A stretch of DNA of 64,000 bases from Streptomyces sp. CNH099 (GTDB taxonomy: Bacteria; Actinomycetota; Actinomycetes; Streptomycetales; Streptomycetaceae): contig AZWL01000020.1 of the NCBI GenBank assembly GCA_000514715.1, positions 61,896 to 125,895 on the forward strand, written 5' to 3'. The notes under the pieces were generated by a model that did not search any database, was not told the origin of the DNA, and worked only from the letters and a program-made list of their open reading frames with translations. A program made the position numbers and the translations under genes. This document shows, one piece after another, positions 33,501 through 42,250 of this stretch (position 1 is the first letter of the stretch; each line of letters starts with the position of its first letter).

Positions 33501-35117
33501 TCAGCCGGTGAAGCCGGCGGTGATGCGGGTGAACTCCCAGTTCGGGCGGTCGCGGTTGACCGACCAGAAGGCCAGTCGGCCGATGTCGTGGGAGTTGGCC
33601 CAGTCGCGGATCCGGGTCCAGATCTGCGGGGTGGTGACCTCGCCCACGTCACTGTTGTTGTTCATGCCCGAGATGCCGATGTGGGCGTACGCCTCGGCGT
33701 CGGTCCAGCCGAAGACGGACGTGAGCTTGGCCTTCAGCCCTTCCGTGGCGTTCACGGTGTGGCCGTACATGTCCGAGTGGCCGCCGAAGTTGAACGGCAT
33801 GATCGTGAAGTTGTCGATGTCGGCCTGGAGGGCGTGCGCCCGCTCGATCAGGCGGTCGCCCCAGGAGTTGGGGCCGGTGTTGAGGGTGGGGAAGGTGAGG
33901 ATGGTCCGCAGCCCGGGGTTGTTCTGCTTGACGATCTTGAGCGCGTTCAGGATACGGTCCTGCACCGCCGGGTTCTCGAACTCGTCGGTGTTCTCGATGT
34001 CGACGTCGATCGCGGTCAGATCGTAGGCGTCGATCACCTTCTGGTAGGCGCCGGCCAGCGCCTGGGCCGTGGAGCAGTTGGGGCCGAGCTTGTTGCCGCT
34101 CCAGCCGCCGATGGACGGGACGATGTCGCCGCCGGCCGCGCGGATGGCGTTGACGGCGGCCTCGTCCTGGCCGCCGGTGAGCGGACGCTGGCTGTCCCAC
34201 GCCGGGTTGCAGCCGTTCCGGGCGAGGATGAACGCCATCGTGTACCACTCGATGCCGGTCGCGCTCATCACCTCGGTCGGGCTCGGCGGGTTGCCCCAGC
34301 CCAGGTAGAGGTACGGCGCGGCCTGGACGAAGCCGGGGCTGCCGCCGCCGTCCGGGTCGGTCGTGGCGTGGACCGCGGCGGTGAACGGCGAGGTGTTGCC
34401 GGCCCGGTCCCGGGCGCGGACGGTGAAGTCGTAGCCGGTGTCCGGCGCGAGCCCGGTGACGGTGGCGGTGGTGCCGGTCACCGTGGTGGCCAGGGTGCCG
34501 TCGCGGTAGACGTCGTAGCCGGTGACGCCGACGTTGTCGGTGGCGGCGGCCCAGGCCAGCGAGACGGAGGTGGCGGAGGTGCCGGTGACCCGGGGGGTGC
34601 CCGGGGTGCCGGGGGCCTCGGTGTCGGGCTGGCCGCCGGGGCCGTCGAGGCTGATGTCGTCGGCGTGGTAGGTGCCCTGCCCGTACCAGCCGTGGACGTA
34701 GACCTCGGCGCTGGTCTGGTCGGCGCCGGTGGTGAACGACGTGGTCAGCTCGGTGTAGTCGGCGGCCGACGCCGTCCAGGTGGCGGTGCCGCCGGTCGCG
34801 CCGAGGTAGACGTAGCTGCCGCGCACCCAGGCGGACAGGGTGTACGTGGTGCCGGGCTGGACGGCGACGGTCTGGGCGCAGCGGGCGTTGCTGCTGGCGC
34901 TGGCGGCGCCGGCCAGCGCCTTGGTCCCGCTGTGCACGGGGCTGCTCACCACGGAGCCGGCGCCGTCGCTGCAGTTCCAGTCCGACAGGCCGCCGGACTC
35001 GAAGCCGGGGTCGTCCAGCAGGTTGGCGGCCTGCGCCGTGGTGGGCAGGGCCACGGCGCCGGCGCCGGCGAGCAGCGCGGCGCCCAGGCAGGCGACTATG
35101 CGGTTTCCGATACGCAC
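33501..35117 (-). CDS. Secreted GH18 chitinase with CBM and FN3 domains
   Basis: A 538-residue exported enzyme. Signal peptide to ~AQAA (30). A CBM4/9-like carbohydrate-binding domain covers ~32-155 (NLLDDPGFESGGLSDWNC...YHADDISLDGPGG). A fibronectin III domain covers ~165-250. The GH18 barrel ends with LAFWSVNRDRPNWEF. The catalytic motif is AIDVDIE: the last two Asp and the Glu of DxxDxDxE are present, but the first Asp position is Thr. GTG 35117 follows GGGAGGACC. A DasR-like element 142 bp upstream suggests control by N-acetylglucosamine. Confidence 0.9.
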   Translation of the reverse strand: MRIGNRIVACLGAALLAGAGAVALPTTAQAANLLDDPGFESGGLSDWNCSDGAGSVVSSPVHSGTKALAGAASASSNARCAQTVAVQPGTTYTLSAWVRGSYVYLGATGGTATWTASAADYTELTTSFTTGADQTSAEVYVHGWYGQGTYHADDISLDGPGGQPDTEAPGTPGTPRVTGTSATSVSLAWAAATDNVGVTGYDVYRDGTLATTVTGTTATVTGLAPDTGYDFTVRARDRAGNTSPFTAAVHATTDPDGGGSPGFVQAAPYLYLGWGNPPSPTEVMSATGIEWYTMAFILARNGCNPAWDSQRPLTGGQDEAAVNAIRAAGGDIVPSIGGWSGNKLGPNCSTAQALAGAYQKVIDAYDLTAIDVDIENTDEFENPAVQDRILNALKIVKQNNPGLRTILTFPTLNTGPNSWGDRLIERAHALQADIDNFTIMPFNFGGHSDMYGHTVNATEGLKAKLTSVFGWTDAEAYAHIGISGMNNNSDVGEVTTPQIWTRIRDWANSHDIGRLAFWSVNRDRPNWEFTRITAGFTG

Positions 35118-35258
35118 GGGTCCTCCCGATGCGGTGGAGTGGTGCCCGGAGCACGCGAGGGCGGGGGCGACCCGGGCGGTTGACGGCGAGATCATGACGT
35201 GGGCATGACATTCTGACGGGCGACCGGGGATCGGACCGTCCCGTACGGGGGGCTGGTT

Positions 35259-35274
35259 ATTGGTCTGGACCTAT
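35259..35274. promoter_or_regulatory. DasR-responsive-element-like site upstream of the chitinase
   Basis: ATTGGTCTGGACCTAT matches the dre consensus ACTGGTCTAGACCACT at 12 of 16 positions and keeps the GGTC/GACC arms. It lies in the gap upstream of the GH18 gene. Confidence 0.6.
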
Positions 35275-35305
35275 CAACGGATTGAAGCGAAGCCCTCCGA
35301 CGCCG

Positions 35306-35866
35306 TCAAGCCCCCGCTCCCGCCTGCCCCTCCCCGCGCGACGGGCCGGAGTCGTCGGGGAGGCCGCCCCTCTCCGCCTCGGCCGCCTGCTCGTCGGCGT
35401 GCGCGACGAAGTCGTCGACCATCCGGTGGAACAGCTCCGCGAGCCGCCGCAGGTCCTCCGGCGCCCACTCCCCCAGGGCCACCTGCATCCCCTGGCACGC
35501 CGCCGCGCGGACGCGCCCGATCGCGTCCCGCCCGGCCCCGGTGAGCTGGATGCGCTGCGCCCGGCGGTCGTCCGGATCCGGGACGCGGCTGACGTACCCG
35601 GCCTTCTGCAGCTGCTGCACCTGCCGCGTCACGTGCGACGCCTCCACCCCCAGCCGTCCCGCCAGTTCGCCGAGGCGCAGCGGCTCGGAGTCGTCGATCT
35701 GCCGCAGCAGCGCCACCGCCGCGCGGTCCAGCGGCACCCCGGCCAGCGCCATCAGCCGGTCGTGCTGCCGGACCCGGCTGCTCAGATACGCGATGCGGCT
35801 GAGGGCGCGCTCGATCTCGGCCACGTCCGGGGAGACGTTGACGGCTTCTGGCGACCGGAAAGACAT
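35306..35866 (-). CDS. MarR-family regulator
   Basis: A 186-residue winged-helix dimeric repressor. The recognition region is LRLGELAGRLGVEASHVTRQVQQLQKAGYVSRVPDPDDRRAQRIQLT, containing the MarR wing DPDDRRA. A short Glu/Gly-rich tail follows. Divergent from a DHA2 exporter, whose expression it probably controls through the inverted repeat at 35890-35928. Confidence 0.9.
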   Translation of the reverse strand: MSFRSPEAVNVSPDVAEIERALSRIAYLSSRVRQHDRLMALAGVPLDRAAVALLRQIDDSEPLRLGELAGRLGVEASHVTRQVQQLQKAGYVSRVPDPDDRRAQRIQLTGAGRDAIGRVRAAACQGMQVALGEWAPEDLRRLAELFHRMVDDFVAHADEQAAEAERGGLPDDSGPSRGEGQAGAGA

Positions 35867-35889
35867 GGCCTCACTTTACAAGGAGTTTG

Positions 35890-35928
35890 CTTGACTTAAC
35901 CAACTACAACATGCTTGCGTAAGTCAAG
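35890..35928. promoter_or_regulatory. Inverted repeat between marR and the MFS exporter
   Basis: CTTGACTTA (35890-35898) and its exact complement (35920-35928), 21 bp apart. Each arm contains a TTGACT hexamer that could be a -35 box for one of the two divergent genes, so a bound MarR protein would block both. Confidence 0.6.
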
Positions 35929-35961
35929 TAAAGCCACTTCCCCTCGCAGGAGCCCACCCCG

Positions 35962-37395
35962 ATGACAGACACCACCACCGCGGTGGCCGACAAGGGCCAC
36001 GCCGACCGGCCCGGCCAGGCCGGTCCCGGCCTGACCCTGCTGGCGCTGGGCAGCGCCGGCCTCGTCGTATCGCTGCAGCAGACGCTGGTGCTGCCCATGC
36101 TGCCCCAGCTCATGCGGGCGTTCGACATCTCGGTCGCCGCCGTCTCGTGGGTCTTCACCGCGACGCTGCTCGCCGGGGCCGTCGCCACGCCGCTGCTGTC
36201 GCGCTTCGGCGACATGTACGGCAAGAAGAAGATGATCTCGGTGACGATGACGCTGCTCGTCGTCGGCTCGGTGGTCTGCGCGGTCTCCGACTCGCTCGCC
36301 CTGCTCATCGTCGGCCGCGCGCTCCAGGGCACCGCCGCGGCCGTCATCCCGCTGGCCATCGGGATGATCCGCGACTCCTACCCGCGCGAGCGGGTCACCA
36401 CCGCCATCGGCGTCGTCAGCGCCACCCTCGGCGTCGGCGGCGCGGTCGGCATGCTGGTCACCGGCCTCATCGCCGACCACACCGACTCCCACCAGCCGGT
36501 CTTCTGGATAGCCGCCGCCATGGCCGCCGTCGGCCTGCTGTTCGTGCTCTTCTGCACCCGCGACTCCGGCCGCCGCGCCGGCGGCCGCCCCGACCTCCTC
36601 GGCGCCGCCCTGCTCGGCGGCTGGCTGGTCAGCCTGCTGCTCGGCATCAGCCAGGGCAACGCGTGGGGCTGGACCGACAGCCGCATCCTCGGCCTGTTCG
36701 CCGCCGCGGTCGTGCTGTGCACCGTGTGGGTGGCCGTCGAGCTGCGCGTGCGCGAGCCGCTGGTGCGGCTGCAGATCCTCGTCGGCCCCAAGTCCCTCTC
36801 GGCCAACCTCGCCTCGCTGCTCCTCGGCTTCTCGATGTTCGCGGCCTTCACCCTGATCGCCAACTTCATCCAGACCCCCGAGGAGCAGGTGGGCTACCGG
36901 CTCACCGGCTCGGTGCTGGACGTGGGCCTCTACATGCTGCCCAGCACCTTCACCATGCTGATCTTCTCCGCCCTCTCCGGCCGGCTGGAGGCCCGGCTCG
37001 GCGCCGCCTGGACGCTGGCCCTCGGCGCGGTCGTCGCGGGCGTCGCGTACCTCTGGCTGGCGCTCATGCACGACACCGCCCTGGACATCATGATCTTCAG
37101 CGGCATCCAGGGCCTCGGCATCGGCATCGCCTACGCGGCCCTCGGCACGCTCGCCGTCCAGCACGTGCCGATGGACCAGAGCGGCATCGCCAGCGGCATC
37201 AACTCCCTCGTCCGCACCGCCGGCGGCAGCATCGCCAGCGCGGCGACCGCGGCGGTGCTGGCCGCGCAGGTCATCGACGGCACCGAGGTGCCGACCGTGG
37301 ACGCGTACGTCCTCTGCTTCGTCATCGCCGGCGTCTCGGCGGGCGCGGCGGCGGTGATCGCCGCGGTCAACGGCGTACGGCACCGGGACGGGTAG
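35962..37395 (+). CDS. DHA2-type MFS multidrug exporter
   Basis: A 477-residue membrane protein with 14 hydrophobic segments, the DHA2 layout. Motif A-like RFGDMYGKKKM lies after TM2; LIVGRALQGTAAAVIPLAIGMIRDSYP is the conserved TM4 region. It would use proton antiport to expel drugs or metabolites. ATG 35962 follows GCAGGAG. Regulated with the divergent MarR gene. Confidence 0.92.
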   Translation: MTDTTTAVADKGHADRPGQAGPGLTLLALGSAGLVVSLQQTLVLPMLPQLMRAFDISVAAVSWVFTATLLAGAVATPLLSRFGDMYGKKKMISVTMTLLVVGSVVCAVSDSLALLIVGRALQGTAAAVIPLAIGMIRDSYPRERVTTAIGVVSATLGVGGAVGMLVTGLIADHTDSHQPVFWIAAAMAAVGLLFVLFCTRDSGRRAGGRPDLLGAALLGGWLVSLLLGISQGNAWGWTDSRILGLFAAAVVLCTVWVAVELRVREPLVRLQILVGPKSLSANLASLLLGFSMFAAFTLIANFIQTPEEQVGYRLTGSVLDVGLYMLPSTFTMLIFSALSGRLEARLGAAWTLALGAVVAGVAYLWLALMHDTALDIMIFSGIQGLGIGIAYAALGTLAVQHVPMDQSGIASGINSLVRTAGGSIASAATAAVLAAQVIDGTEVPTVDAYVLCFVIAGVSAGAAAVIAAVNGVRHRDG

Positions 37396-37487
37396 GCGGG
37401 CGCGGCGGCCCCCGGCCAGCCCCGGACGGCGGCGCGACGGTGGCGGTGGCGGCGGTTCCGGTGCGCGTTCTGCCCGGTCGGCGGCAG

Positions 37488-37502
37488 TACACTCGACCGC
37501 TG
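37488..37502 (+). promoter_or_regulatory. -10 box giving a leaderless thyA transcript
   Basis: TACACT (37488-37493) ends 8 bp before the GTG start codon, and no ribosome site is present between them. Confidence 0.5.
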
Positions 37503-38299
37503 TGGCGGACACCCAGTACGAAGACCTGTTGCGACTGGTGCTCACCTCCGGGACGGCCAAGGCCGACCGGACGGGCACCGGCACCCGAAGTGTCTTCGGG
37601 CACCAGCTGCGGTACGACCTCTCCCGGGGCTTCCCGCTGATCACCACCAAGAAGGTGCACCTCAAGTCCATCGTGTACGAGCTGCTGTGGTTCCTCCGCG
37701 GCGACTCCAACGTCGGCTGGCTGCAGGAGCACGGCGTCACCATCTGGGACGAGTGGGCCGGCCCGGACGGCGAGCTGGGCCCCGTCTACGGCGTGCAGTG
37801 GCGCTCCTGGCCCGCCCCCGACGGCAGGCACGTCGACCAGATCAGCGACGTGCTCGACACCCTGCGCCGCAACCCCGACTCCCGCCGAATGATCGTCTCC
37901 GCCTGGAACGTCGCCGAGCTGGCCGACATGGCGCTGCCGCCGTGCCACGCCCTCTTCCAGTTCCACGTCGCCGAGGGCCGGCTCTCCTGCCAGCTCTACC
38001 AGCGCAGCGCCGACCTGTTCCTCGGCGTCCCGTTCAACATCGCCAGCTACGCGCTGCTCACGCACATGGTGGCGCAGCAGACCGGCCTCGAACCGGGTGA
38101 CTTCATCTGGACCGGCGGCGACTGCCACATCTACGACAACCACGTCGAGCAGGTGACGGAGCAGCTGTCCCGCACCCCGTACGAGTTCCCGCAGCTGCGG
38201 CTGCGCAAGGCCGACTCGCTCTTCGACTACGCCTACGCGGACGTCGACGTGCTCGGCTACCGGCACCACCCGGCCATCAAGGCCCCGGTCGCGGTGTGA
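37502..38299 (+). CDS. thyA: Thymidylate synthase (ThyA)
   Basis: Converts dUMP to dTMP using methylene-tetrahydrofolate; cytoplasmic. The 265 residues contain all hallmarks: catalytic Cys in LPPCHALFQF, RRMIVSAWN, QLYQRSADLFLGVPFNIASYALLTHM, and HIYDNHVEQV. Start GTG 37502. Its stop overlaps the start of folA (GTGA), so the pair is made together and the dihydrofolate produced here is recycled by the next enzyme. Many actinomycetes rely on flavin-dependent ThyX, so ThyA here may be an extra copy. Confidence 0.96.
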   Translation: MADTQYEDLLRLVLTSGTAKADRTGTGTRSVFGHQLRYDLSRGFPLITTKKVHLKSIVYELLWFLRGDSNVGWLQEHGVTIWDEWAGPDGELGPVYGVQWRSWPAPDGRHVDQISDVLDTLRRNPDSRRMIVSAWNVAELADMALPPCHALFQFHVAEGRLSCQLYQRSADLFLGVPFNIASYALLTHMVAQQTGLEPGDFIWTGGDCHIYDNHVEQVTEQLSRTPYEFPQLRLRKADSLFDYAYADVDVLGYRHHPAIKAPVAV

Positions 38300-38829
38300 A
38301 CACCGGGCTGATCTGGGCGCAGACCCGCGACGGCGTGATCGGCGCGGACAACGGCGTCCCGTGGCGGCTGCCCGAGGACATGGCGCACTTCAAGGCGACC
38401 ACCCTGGGCAACCCGGTGGTGATGGGGCGCAGGACGTGGGACTCGCTGCCGCCGCGGTTCCGCCCGCTGCCCGGCCGGCGCAACGTCGTGGTGACGCGCG
38501 ACCCGCGGTGGGCGGCCGAGGGCGCCGTACGCGCCGGTTCCGTGGCCGAGGCGCTGGAACTGGCCGCGGCCGCGGGCGCCGCGGCCGCCGCGGCCGCGGG
38601 CGCGGAGCCGCCGGGCCCGGCCGGCACGGTGTGGGTGATCGGCGGCGGGGAGATCTACCGGGCCGCGCTGGAACACGCCGCGACGCTGTCGGTGACGGAG
38701 ATCGACACGACGGTGGCGGGCGACACGTACGCGCCGCAGCCGGGCCCGGAGTGGCGGGTAGCCGAGGACGGCGGCTGGCAGGTCTCCCGGACGGGGCTGC
38801 GCTACCGGATCCGTACGCTCACCAGGTGA
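38296..38829 (+). CDS. folA: Dihydrofolate reductase
   Basis: Reduces dihydrofolate with NADPH. 177 residues: LIWAQTRDGVIGADNGVPWRLPEDMAHFK at the N-terminus, GNPVVMGRRTWDSLP, NVVVTRD, and WVIGGGEIYRAAL. An unusual Ala/Gly-rich insert of about 20 residues (38560-38620) precedes the last motif, likely from slippage in GCC/GCG repeats. GTG start overlaps thyA by four bases. Confidence 0.95.
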   Translation: MNTGLIWAQTRDGVIGADNGVPWRLPEDMAHFKATTLGNPVVMGRRTWDSLPPRFRPLPGRRNVVVTRDPRWAAEGAVRAGSVAEALELAAAAGAAAAAAAGAEPPGPAGTVWVIGGGEIYRAALEHAATLSVTEIDTTVAGDTYAPQPGPEWRVAEDGGWQVSRTGLRYRIRTLTR

Positions 38830-39258
38830 GCGGCCGGGTGTCCGCGGCCCGATGTCCACGGCCGGTCCGGGTGCCGGTCGGCAGGGTCGGCCCGTGCCGG
38901 TGCGGACCCGGCTCGGGGCCCGTGCCGGTGCGGACCGCACGGTCGGGCGGTCAGCGGGCCCGGTCGGGCGAAACCCGGTCGGCGCGACCCGAGTCCGGTC
39001 GGCGGGGACCCGGTCCGGTCGGCGGGGCCCGGCTTGGCCGGGTACGATCGGGGCCCGATTCGCCCCGGCAAGGACCGGTTCTTCCTGCCTGCTCCGACCC
39101 AGCCCGGTTCGCTCGGCCCCGTACCGACCCGTATCGCCCCGTCCCATGCAACCCCGCACTCCCACCCAAGGGTAGGCGCCTCGTCTGACATCGACGGCGG
39201 CCCGCGGCGCCCGCGAAGGACGCCGCTGCGGCTACCGGGTTGCTGTCAGAGGGCGTGG
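38830..39258. other. Intergenic region with GGTCGGC-rich repeats and a large structured element
   Basis: 429 bp between convergent folA and the DUF4232 lipoprotein. The first ~220 bp are imperfect copies of GGTCGGCGGG/CCGGTCCGGTCGGC. The last part is occupied by the multi-stem element at 39165-39269. No credible gene on either strand. Confidence 0.6.
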
Positions 39259-39269
39259 CTACCCTTGGG
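39165..39269. ncRNA. Candidate structured RNA or large bidirectional terminator
   Basis: Nested pairings fold 105 nt into one long branched hairpin: 11 bp (39165-39175/39259-39269, perfect), 6 bp with two wobbles (39176-39181/39251-39256), 7 bp perfect (39184-39190/39244-39250), and an inner 6-bp stem (39204-39209/39221-39226). The outer arm includes the stop codon of the lipoprotein gene. Too long and elaborate for an ordinary terminator, but a mobile MITE-like palindrome is also possible. Confidence 0.5.
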
Positions 39270-40197
39270 CGGGGGTGCGGGGTGAGGTGGTCTTCTGCCA
39301 GGCGCCCACACCGAGTTCGCCCGTCGTGCCGAGGTCCAGCTCCGGCGTCACCGTCACCGGTGCGGCGCCGGGCTTCGCCCACACCCGTACGTACGGGGCG
39401 TTGACCGCCTCGCCGGCCTGGACGGTGTTGCGCCACACCAGCTGGGTCGTCGCCCGCTCCCCCGGCCGCAGCGCCAGCGCGCGCGGCGGGGCGTCGGCGC
39501 CGGTGCCGGAGGCGATGGGGGCGCCGCCGCGGCGGATGTGTACGCCGGTGATGGCCTCGTGGTCCTCGTCGAGGAGTTCCAGGCGCGGGTAGCCGTTCAG
39601 CCGGTGGACGCCGGTGCCGCAGTTCTCCAGGTGCAGCCCGACGACCCGCAGCCCCATCGCCGCGTCGCCCTGGTCGGCGTACAGCCGCACCCCCGCCGGC
39701 GGGCACGGCCCGCCCGCCGACGGCGCCTCGTCCGCCGGTACGCTCCGCACGCTGCCCACCTGCACCTGCGCCCCGGTACCGCGGTCACCGCCCGCCATCG
39801 GCCGGGAGACGTCGACCTGCCCCGGCACCGTGCGCCCGGCCGGCACCGACTCCACGACCGTCTCCGGGTACGACAGCACCTCCCCCGAGGAGGCGCGCAC
39901 CTCGAAGGTGACGGTGTACGTCATCGCCTCCGCCCCGTGGTTGGTGACCTCGAACTCCACCCGCATGGGCTTCGGGCTGTCCTCCGCCGTACGGACGAGG
40001 GTGATGGCCACGCCGTCGACCTCCACCGGCGACGGGTTGCCGGGCACGGTCGGGCCCCCGGCGTCCACGGTCGCGTCGGCGGCCTCCGCACCGCAGCCGG
40101 CGAGCAGCAGCACACCGGCCAGGGCGAGGGGGACGAGCCGTACGGGAGAGCCGACGCGGACGCGGCGTACGCGGGTCGGGCGGGTATCGGGGCGCAT
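39259..40197 (-). CDS. DUF4232-type secreted lipoprotein
   Basis: A 312-residue lipoprotein with a basic N-terminus and lipobox VLLLAGC (Cys ~35). The first half has an Ig-like FxxTNHGAEAMTYTVTFEV module. The second half is DUF4232: VRLYADQGDAAMGLRVVGLHLENCGTGVHRLNGYPRLELLDEDHEAI and ATTQLVWRNTV. Anchored outside the membrane; function unknown. Its stop codon lies inside the structured element at 39165-39269. Confidence 0.8.
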   Translation of the reverse strand: MRPDTRPTRVRRVRVGSPVRLVPLALAGVLLLAGCGAEAADATVDAGGPTVPGNPSPVEVDGVAITLVRTAEDSPKPMRVEFEVTNHGAEAMTYTVTFEVRASSGEVLSYPETVVESVPAGRTVPGQVDVSRPMAGGDRGTGAQVQVGSVRSVPADEAPSAGGPCPPAGVRLYADQGDAAMGLRVVGLHLENCGTGVHRLNGYPRLELLDEDHEAITGVHIRRGGAPIASGTGADAPPRALALRPGERATTQLVWRNTVQAGEAVNAPYVRVWAKPGAAPVTVTPELDLGTTGELGVGAWQKTTSPRTPAQG

Positions 40198-40369
40198 CCG
40201 CCCAGTCGATCAGGAGGCGTGCGCCGCGGCTGTGGCGGGCGTCACTCCGTCTGATACAGCACGGTCACAGTTCGCCGTCGCCGCACGCGGTCACCGCACG
40301 CCGCCACCGCACACCATGCCCGTCCGACGTCTCCGCTTCCCGCCGCCGTCTGCCGTCCCCGCCTGCCGT

Positions 40370-41353
40370 TCAGCGCACGGGGACGCGCGCCAGGCGGAGT
40401 TCGTGCGCGCCGTCCGCGCGTGCGGCCTCGAAGTAGATGTGCCACGTGCCGTCGGCGACGACCGCGTCCACGTAGCGCAGCGAGCCCGTGCCGTACGGGA
40501 CCGTCGCCCACGGCTCCTCGGTGCTGAGCCGGTGCCAGGTGCGCAGGTCGGGGGAGAGCGCGAGGCCGCAGCGCTCCTCGTAGTTCTCCTCGTGGGAGGC
40601 GGCGCCGTCGTAGAAGCCGAGCCAGCCGGCGCCGGGGCCGAGCGGGACGGCGCAGTTGAGCCGGGTCTGGAAGGCGTCCCAGCCGCTGCCGGTGGGCATG
40701 ACCTCGCCCTGCCACGCGAAGGTCGCGCCGCCGTCGGTGGAGACGGCGAGGCCCGTGGGGTGGGTGGTGACGCCGGTGTTGTAGATGTCGGCGGTGGCGT
40801 GCGCGCGGGCGGCGTCGGCGGCGGAGAGCCCGGCGCGCGCGTAGCTGGCGAAGAGGTAGGTGAGCGGGCCGTGCCGGAGCGTGTACGGGTCCTTGACCCC
40901 TTCGGTGCCGGTGCCGGCGGCGGTGAGCGCGGGGCGGGCCCCGGCGAGGTCGAAGGCGTCGGGCGCGGCGGCGTCGACGACGTCGATGCGCCAGCGGGAG
41001 TCGGCGGGGTCGACGTAGCTGAGGTAGAGCTGGTAGCCGCCGGGGGCGGGCAGCAGGCTGAAGCGCTCCATCGAGTCGGTCCCCAACTGCCGGCTCTCCA
41101 CCGTCCACACGTCGGTGAAGTCCACCCCGTCGTCGCTGACGGCGACCGCGCAGCGCCAGCCGCGTTCGCCCCCGGCGTGCCCGCGGGGCCGCCGGCGGCG
41201 GTACGTGAGCAGCCAGCGGCCCCGCTCCGGCTCGTGGAGCACCCCGGGGCAGCCGGTCCAGTACCCGGCCTCGGGGGCCTCGGGGAGCAGCACGACCTCC
41301 GCTTCCGCGGGGTCGAAGGGCGGCAGGGGCGCGCTGGTGCGGTGGCTCGGCAT
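40370..41353 (-). CDS. Five-bladed beta-propeller glycosidase-like protein (GH43/GH130-like)
   Basis: A 327-residue cytoplasmic-looking protein without a signal peptide. Propeller-type strands recur: GYWTGCPGVLHEPERGRWLLTYRRRR, YQLYLSYVDPADSRWRIDVV, VKDPYTLRHGPLTYLFASYA, AGWLGFYDGAASHEENYEERCGLALSPDL. These match glycosidases or phosphorylases of the GH43/GH130 group, but I cannot name the substrate. ATG 41353 is only 12 bp from the MITE at 41366-41528, and no strong ribosome site is visible, so the insertion has replaced the native 5' region. Confidence 0.7.
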   Translation of the reverse strand: MPSHRTSAPLPPFDPAEAEVVLLPEAPEAGYWTGCPGVLHEPERGRWLLTYRRRRPRGHAGGERGWRCAVAVSDDGVDFTDVWTVESRQLGTDSMERFSLLPAPGGYQLYLSYVDPADSRWRIDVVDAAAPDAFDLAGARPALTAAGTGTEGVKDPYTLRHGPLTYLFASYARAGLSAADAARAHATADIYNTGVTTHPTGLAVSTDGGATFAWQGEVMPTGSGWDAFQTRLNCAVPLGPGAGWLGFYDGAASHEENYEERCGLALSPDLRTWHRLSTEEPWATVPYGTGSLRYVDAVVADGTWHIYFEAARADGAHELRLARVPVR

Positions 41354-41365
41354 GGCGGTCAGCCT

Positions 41366-41528
41366 AGGGCCTGTCGTTCGGATCTTCGCCGGGCTCGCGA
41401 CGCCCCGCACCGCACCTCGCGGCGTTGTCGTCGGTCGCCGACGCTCCGCGTCGACTCCCTCCTCCGCCTTGCGATGCACGGCACAGGACGCCGCTCCCTG
41501 ATCCAGCAAGATCCAAACGACAGGCCCT
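41366..41528. mobile_element. MITE with 20-bp terminal inverted repeats
   Basis: A 163-bp element. The left end GGGCCTGTCGTTCGGATCTT (41367-41386) and right end AAGATCCAAACGACAGGCCC (41508-41527) are inverted copies with one mismatch, extended by an A/T pair at 41366/41528. The interior (about 120 bp) encodes nothing. The size and structure suggest a non-autonomous IS derivative. Confidence 0.8.
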
Positions 41529-41607
41529 GGGGCCGGAGCCGCCGCGGGCGTAGCCGGCGCAAGGTGAAAGGTGAAGGGCAGGTGAACTCGCGCGCCGGCG
41601 GGGCCGG

Positions 41608-42219
41608 TCAGGGGGCGCGCCAGGTGAGGGTGTAGCGGCGCAGTACGTGACGGCGGTACCGCACGCCGGGGAGCAGCCGGTGCGCCTCGGCGCGGACCTC
41701 GCCGTAGCTCATGCGCGGGTCGGCGGCAGGCATGCCGGGCGGGCCGGCGGCGCGGCGCAGCACCTTCGTGACCCGTACGACGGGCGCGGCGGCGACGGTG
41801 ACGGCCCAGTCCGCGAGCGTCGCCTCGCGGGCGAGGCCGGCGACGACGAGGACACCGCCCGGGCGCAGCAGGTCGCGCATGCGGACGAGGGCGGCGGCGA
41901 AGTCCATGTGGTGCACGGCGGAGACGGAGCAGACGAAGTCGTAGCCGGCGGCGGGCAGGTCGGCGGCGAGGAAGTCGTCCTCGACGAAGGCGAGGCGGGG
42001 GTCGCCGGCGGCCAGTTCGCGGGCGCGGGCGACCATCCGCGGCGAGCTGTCGACGCCGGTGACGCGCTGCGCGCGGGCGGCGAGCTTGCGCGCGAGGAGG
42101 CCGTCGCCGCAGCCGACGTCGAGCGCGTCGCGGCAGCCGCCGGGGACGGCGCGCAGGATGCCGGGGTGGCGCGCGACGTTGGTGTTCCAGTACGGCGTGA
42201 GGTCGGTGGACTGCTGCAT
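41608..42219 (-). CDS. Class I SAM-dependent methyltransferase
   Basis: 203 residues with a Rossmann methyltransferase fold. Motif I LDVGCGDGLLARKLA (residues ~33-47), acidic loop VTGVDSSPRM, motif post-I FVEDDFLAADLP, and FVCSVSAVHHMDF. The C-terminal LLPGVRYRRHVLRRYTLTW fits small-molecule methyltransferases. Substrate unknown. ATG 42219 has a poor ribosome site. Six 15-bp tandem repeats lie just upstream. Confidence 0.85.
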   Translation of the reverse strand: MQQSTDLTPYWNTNVARHPGILRAVPGGCRDALDVGCGDGLLARKLAARAQRVTGVDSSPRMVARARELAAGDPRLAFVEDDFLAADLPAAGYDFVCSVSAVHHMDFAAALVRMRDLLRPGGVLVVAGLAREATLADWAVTVAAAPVVRVTKVLRRAAGPPGMPAADPRMSYGEVRAEAHRLLPGVRYRRHVLRRYTLTWRAP

Positions 42220-42250
42220 CGGTGCATGGTACGGACTACGGGGTGCGGGC

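Noticed and set aside
38830..39160. Plus-strand frames after folA
   Set aside because: Made only of GGTCGGC-type repeats; no codon bias and no ribosome site.
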